Below the pieces are notes generated by a model that did not search any database, was not told the origin of the DNA, and saw only the letters and a program-made list of their open reading frames with translations. Positions 32,738 through 36,279 of a stretch of DNA of 36,279 bases are shown here, in pieces (positions within the stretch are counted from its first letter, which is position 1; each line of letters begins with the position of its first letter). Position numbers and translations under genes: made by a program. The DNA is from JAFNAG01 sp050011535. Lineage in GTDB: Bacteria; Acidobacteriota; UBA6911. The stretch lies in assembly GCA_050011535.1 (NCBI GenBank), contig JBEKIX010000023.1, forward strand, positions 1 through 36,279, read 5' to 3'.

Positions 32738-34132
32738 CTACACGGCAACCTTGATGTTGTTTTTGGAGAGTTCCTTCGCACGGTACATGGCAGCGTCGGC
32801 CTTTTTGATCAAACCTTCGGCGGTCAGTGTGTGCTTCGGACAATTCGCAACGCCGAGGCTGACCGTCAGGTGGATGCTGAGATCCTGGGCAATAAACTCG
32901 TAATCCTCAACCCTCTTGCGGATCCGCTCCGCGATCACCAGAGCTCCGTTGACCGGAGTTTCCGGCAACACGACCACGAATTCGTCTCCGCCGTAACGGC
33001 TTATCACATCCGTCTCGCGCAGGATCTTGAGCAGGACTTGCCCCATCTCCGCCAGCGCGAGGCTGCCCACAAGATGGCCAAAGGTATCGTTGACCCGTTT
33101 GAACCCGTCGACATCGATGAAGAGCAAAGACACCTTTTTCTTGTATCGCAGGCAGCGCTTCACTTCGCCATCTAGATATTGCATCAGGTACCGGTAGTTG
33201 TACAGCTTGGTCAAGTCATCAGTAATCGTGAGGCGCTCGGCTTCGTCCAGGTGCCGAATCGTGCTGACTGCCACCGCAACCGGCCTCACCAGCATTTCCA
33301 TCAACTTCCGATCGGCATCCGTGAAAATGCCGCCCCTCTTATTGAGCAGCTCGATGGCTCCGACCTTTTGCCCTCGAATCACCAGCGGCAGGCATAGGAT
33401 GGAGTGGACATTCAAGCAGTCCGTGCTGAAGGGGATCTTGATTTCCAAGCCGCAATCGTTGTTCAGGTACGGCGTCCCGCTCCTCAGAACCTGATCCACT
33501 ACGGCGCTGTTAACCTGGTGTTCAAACAGATCGAGGTCCTTGATGTTGGAGGTCTCGTAGGCGCGCTGCAGAGCCATACCGGCTTCATCGCACAGGTAGA
33601 TGAGGCCCTCTTCCGCGCGCACCCTGCCGATGATCTGGCCGAGCAGATGGTTCATGGCCGGCACGCGATCGACGACGCTTCCCGATGATTCGATCGTCTT
33701 GACGAACGCTTCGAAAAACATGCGAAGGTCGTCGGTTTCCCCGCGCATCTGTGTCTGCTGCGCCCGGTTCGCATGCAGTGCGGAGAAGCTCTCCACCAGG
33801 AAAGCAGCCAGAGAGTAAGTCAGCGGCAGCTTCACGACCAGCCTGCCTTCATCCATCCGGAGCGGCCCGTATCGGTCATCGACGTCCGAAGGAATATAGC
33901 CGACGAGCTCCGCGCCAGGGAAAATCCTCGCAAGGAAATCCCGATCGTCAGCAAGCTTATCTTCAGGGGAGAAAACCGCGATCAGATCCACGCGAGGCGC
34001 CACCGGCATGCCTGTAATGGCACTCTCGGAAAAGAACTCGCACTGCCACGGCAGCACTTCGGGGAAAGATTCCCCGAACACCTTGGGGGGGTAGTCCTTG
34101 TAGATCACACCGATTTTCAGAACCTCAGACAT
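32738..34132 (-). CDS. GAF-GGDEF diguanylate cyclase, first gene of the mre operon
   Basis: 464 residues from ATG 34132. The N-terminal 140 residues have a receiver-like alternation (LKIGVIYKDYPPKVFGE, VDLIAVFSPEDKLADDRDFL) and are unassigned. A GAF sensor domain follows (about 155-290; LLGQIIGRVRAEEGLIYLCDEAG, HSILCLPLVIRGQKVGAIELLN). The C-terminal GGDEF domain (about 305-460) has intact active-site YGGDEF at 380-385 and an intact product-inhibition I-site RETD at 372-375, five residues before it, plus FIDVDGFKRVND. It should make cyclic-di-GMP from two GTP. The gap of 6 bp to mreB predicts co-transcription with the wall-elongation genes. Confidence 0.93.
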   Translation of the reverse strand: MSEVLKIGVIYKDYPPKVFGESFPEVLPWQCEFFSESAITGMPVAPRVDLIAVFSPEDKLADDRDFLARIFPGAELVGYIPSDVDDRYGPLRMDEGRLVVKLPLTYSLAAFLVESFSALHANRAQQTQMRGETDDLRMFFEAFVKTIESSGSVVDRVPAMNHLLGQIIGRVRAEEGLIYLCDEAGMALQRAYETSNIKDLDLFEHQVNSAVVDQVLRSGTPYLNNDCGLEIKIPFSTDCLNVHSILCLPLVIRGQKVGAIELLNKRGGIFTDADRKLMEMLVRPVAVAVSTIRHLDEAERLTITDDLTKLYNYRYLMQYLDGEVKRCLRYKKKVSLLFIDVDGFKRVNDTFGHLVGSLALAEMGQVLLKILRETDVISRYGGDEFVVVLPETPVNGALVIAERIRKRVEDYEFIAQDLSIHLTVSLGVANCPKHTLTAEGLIKKADAAMYRAKELSKNNIKVAV

Positions 34133-34667
34133 GTCGCTCTTCCACAAACAGTCGGGACCACCATCGCCCTGCGCGCCCCAGTTGAGCCGTTCGTCTCAGC
34201 GGATTTGATCATGCCGCCCCTTCCGGCACAAGGAGGCGCCGACCGCCCCGTGCCGTCAACCGGTCGAGGACTCCTGTCGACAGCACCCGACAAAAATACA
34301 ACAGGCCTCTGGTTGATTTCGGCTGAAACAGCAAACTTCAATATAGCTGACAATTAAGACCGTGCTGACCCGTCAGAAGCCGCGCCGCTGAGTCGACCCT
34401 GATGACCAATCCACCATGAACCACATATTATATCCAAACGCGGTCCAAGAAAAAATGCCGTAACTCACAATTTTCTCAATCCTTAATTAAGCCCTGCTTG
34501 GTCGGGGAAGTCCCCCTTCGGGATCACACCCCAGGCAAAGTCGCACGACTAGCGGCAAAATTGGAGACGGCCACTCTTTTTCGCCGGGAGAATCTTGGCA
34601 GATTCGGAAAGGAATGGCTAAAAAAAGTGGTTGTCCCGTGTACCGATTGAATAAGGAATCAAGGTGC

Positions 34668-34727
34668 GACCCTGAAAGAGCCAGGCAGGACAGCCCCGGG
34701 CTGTAACTGCTGGACCTCTTCGGGGTC
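34668..34727. repeat. 60-nt long hairpin, candidate structured RNA
   Basis: GACCCTGAAAGAG at the left pairs with CTCTTCGGGGTC at the right, CCAGGCAG with CTGCTGG (one bulge), and an ACAGC/GCTGT stem closes the tip. No U-run follows on either strand, so an intrinsic terminator is unlikely. Confidence 0.6.
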
Positions 34728-34827
34728 AAAACAGCAACTGCTTCAGCTCTGCCGGCATTCCGGATCTTGTCGTCGGTTGCCGTGGCTGAATCGTGAAAAT
34801 CCGGCACCTGATGCGGAAAGACTGTGG

Positions 34828-34833
34828 TATAGT
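34828..34833 (+). promoter_or_regulatory. -10-like element for the peptidyl-prolyl isomerase gene
   Basis: TATAGT 39 bp before ATG 34873, followed by a GGAGG ribosome site at 34856-34860. No -35 consensus can be pointed out. Confidence 0.35.
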
Positions 34834-34872
34834 GTATGTTTTTGCCAATCCGATTGGAGGCCAAAACCTAGC

Positions 34873-36279
34873 ATGCTGGACATCATGCGCCGCAAACAGC
34901 GGCTGAAGCTCGTATTATGGCTCGTCATCATCAGTCTCGGCTTGGGCATGTTGGTGCTCTTCGTTCCAAGATCAGACCTTGGAACGCAGGCATTCGACAG
35001 TTATGCCGCTTCAGTGGCCGGAGATACCATTCCAGTGAAGGAATTCGCAGATGCATATCAGCGAATGGTGAATAATTACACCAACAGCGGCAGAAATAAG
35101 ATCGATGCCGAAACGCTGAAACGCCTCGGAGTAGACCGGCAAGTACTGCAATCTCTGGTTCAGGAGCGGGTGGTGAGCTATGAGGCCAAGCAGTTCGGTC
35201 TTGACGTAACTCCTGACGAAGTGCGCCAGGCCATCGAAGCGAATCCCAACCTTCGCAACCAAAACGGATTCATCGGTGTGGAAGCCTACAAGCAAGTGCT
35301 GGCCGCAAACCGCATCGAACTCGCACAATTCGAGGAAGAAGAGCGGTACATGCTGCTCGCGCGGAAGCTCATGAATCTGCTCACGGATTCCATCAGCATC
35401 CCCGAATCGCACCTGCGCGAGAACTTTGGGCGTCAGAACCAGGAGGCGCAGGTACAGTACGTCCTCTTCGATAAGGAAGCGGCCAAGAAACGGATGACTC
35501 CGACGGAAGCGGAGCTGCGCTCCTATTTTGATGCCAACAAAGACAAGTATCACATCAAAGAAGAGCGGCGGGTCCAGTATCTGTTGCTCCCTATCGCCGA
35601 TATAGCCTCGACCATCAAGGTCACCGATCAGGAGATCAATGACAGCTGGAATCAGTCCGATCATCCGGAGAAGGTGGAGGCAAGTAGAATCCTCTTCAAG
35701 ATCGATGATCCTTCCAAGGATGCGGAGGTGAAGACCAAAGCGGAAGCAATCCTGAAGCGCGCGAAGGCAGGCGATAACTTTGCGGATCTGGCGAAAAAGA
35801 ACTCGCAGGATGAGGTTACGGCTCCGCAAGGGGGCAGCCTCGGCCTGATTCCCAAAGGACAGGAAGGGAAGGCCTTCGATGACGTTGCTTTTGCGCTGAA
35901 GCCCGGCGAAATCTCAGATCTGGTGCAAACCGAGCGAGGGTACGAAATCATCAAGATGACCCGCCACGAGATCCCGACCTTGGAGACAAGCCGTCCATCC
36001 GTAATGCATGATATCCAGGTCGAAAGGGCCACAGAAATCGTGAAGCAGAAGGCGGAAGAAGCCCAGAATCTGGCGGCAAAGCAGAGTGACCTGGCAGCGA
36101 TCGCCAAAGGGATGAGCATTCCGACACAGATGAAAGAGACGGGTTTTCTTAACCAGAGCGCCGATGCATTTGCCAATGGAGTCTCGCAGGAATTCCTCGA
36201 CGAGATATTCACCTTGAAGGAAATCAATTCCATAGGCAAGGCGGTCCAGGTGCCTGCGGGCTTCGCCCTGCCTAAACTG
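34873..36279 (+). CDS. PpiD/SurA-like periplasmic peptidyl-prolyl isomerase, 3' truncated
   Basis: 469 residues visible; the frame runs off the window. A basic N-terminus and one transmembrane helix (LKLVLWLVIISLGLGMLVLFV, about 12-32) anchor it, followed by a SurA_N/PpiD-type chaperone region (VAGDTIPVKEFADAYQRMVNNY to about 260) and a parvulin rotamase domain (about 266-361: VEASRILFKI, FADLAKKNSQDEVTAPQGGSLGLIPKGQ, FALKPGEISDLVQTERGYEIIKM). Such proteins assist folding of exported and outer-membrane proteins. Start at ATG 34873 or the in-frame ATG 34885; the GGAGG site favours the first slightly. It is transcribed away from the mre operon. Confidence 0.9.
   Translation, partial: MLDIMRRKQRLKLVLWLVIISLGLGMLVLFVPRSDLGTQAFDSYAASVAGDTIPVKEFADAYQRMVNNYTNSGRNKIDAETLKRLGVDRQVLQSLVQERVVSYEAKQFGLDVTPDEVRQAIEANPNLRNQNGFIGVEAYKQVLAANRIELAQFEEEERYMLLARKLMNLLTDSISIPESHLRENFGRQNQEAQVQYVLFDKEAAKKRMTPTEAELRSYFDANKDKYHIKEERRVQYLLLPIADIASTIKVTDQEINDSWNQSDHPEKVEASRILFKIDDPSKDAEVKTKAEAILKRAKAGDNFADLAKKNSQDEVTAPQGGSLGLIPKGQEGKAFDDVAFALKPGEISDLVQTERGYEIIKMTRHEIPTLETSRPSVMHDIQVERATEIVKQKAEEAQNLAAKQSDLAAIAKGMSIPTQMKETGFLNQSADAFANGVSQEFLDEIFTLKEINSIGKAVQVPAGFALPKL

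Larger units (their letters stand above)
34133..34872. other. 740-bp divergent intergenic region
   Basis: No gene is supported. The minus-strand frame at 34487-34864 is a shadow without a domain. The region serves as promoter area for the mre operon (minus) and the peptidyl-prolyl isomerase gene (plus), and holds a 60-nt hairpin at 34668-34727. I matched none of the common riboswitch cores. Confidence 0.55.

Noticed and set aside
34540..34740. Riboswitch (c-di-GMP, cobalamin or SAM type) near the diguanylate cyclase operon
   Set aside because: None of the conserved core words of these classes could be placed on either strand in the right order.
34487..34864. 125-codon minus-strand reading frame upstream of the PpiD-like gene
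   Set aside because: No recognisable domain, covers the long hairpin and the probable promoter area of the plus-strand gene.

Overview
The window is GC-rich bacterial chromosome. The gene set fits a soil or aquatic Gram-negative bacterium, most likely Acidobacteriota: a YfhO-type membrane glycosyltransferase, a DUF1844 protein beside ribF, gatC-gatA without gatB, a GldF/GldG-like ABC permease, an mreB-mreC-mreD-PBP2-rodA operon followed by ribonuclease G, and many palindromic intergenic repeats. No phylogenetic marker was tested, so the phylum is an inference.

Layout. (1) 1-7,300: the end of an ABC exporter operon (ATPase, permease fused to a GldG-like domain, secreted beta-sandwich protein), a repeat-rich gap, a Phd/VapB-VapC toxin-antitoxin pair, a small membrane protein and a large YfhO-family protein. 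(2) 7,615-15,151: a genomic island integrated at the 3' end of a tRNA-Ser(GCU) gene. A 22-bp exact direct repeat marks both ends, and a tyrosine integrase with an excisionase-like HTH gene sits next to the tRNA. Cargo is a DUF433/DUF5615 pair, a DUF4160/DUF2442 pair, an orphan Rhs C-terminal tail, a Tat-exported beta-propeller-like protein and an HTH-like protein. Inside the island two inverted copies of a further repeat (65-bp core plus GGAAAC-type palindromes) bracket about 3.9 kb of this cargo. (3) 15,434-24,709: housekeeping genes on both strands: DUF421 protein, gltX, pdxJ, rsmI, a coiled-coil secreted protein, gatA, gatC, ribF, DUF1844 protein and mazG. A cloverleaf-like palindromic element lies between gltX and pdxJ. 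(4) 24,717-34,132: a minus-strand cell-shape cluster that starts with a GAF-GGDEF diguanylate cyclase 6 bp before mreB, then mreC, mreD, PBP2 and rodA, and after a gap ribonuclease G carrying a long low-complexity insertion in its S1 region. (5) 34,133-36,279: a 740-bp gap with a long hairpin, then a PpiD/SurA-like peptidyl-prolyl isomerase cut by the window end.

How the parts work together: gltX and gatCA together imply the indirect (Glu-tRNA-Gln transamidation) route. The mre operon builds the lateral-wall elongation machinery and may be tied to c-di-GMP through its first gene. The island looks like a small, still recognisable integrative element whose persistence may rest on its toxin-antitoxin-like pairs; that role is inferred. 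The most unusual structure is the nested repeat architecture of the island.
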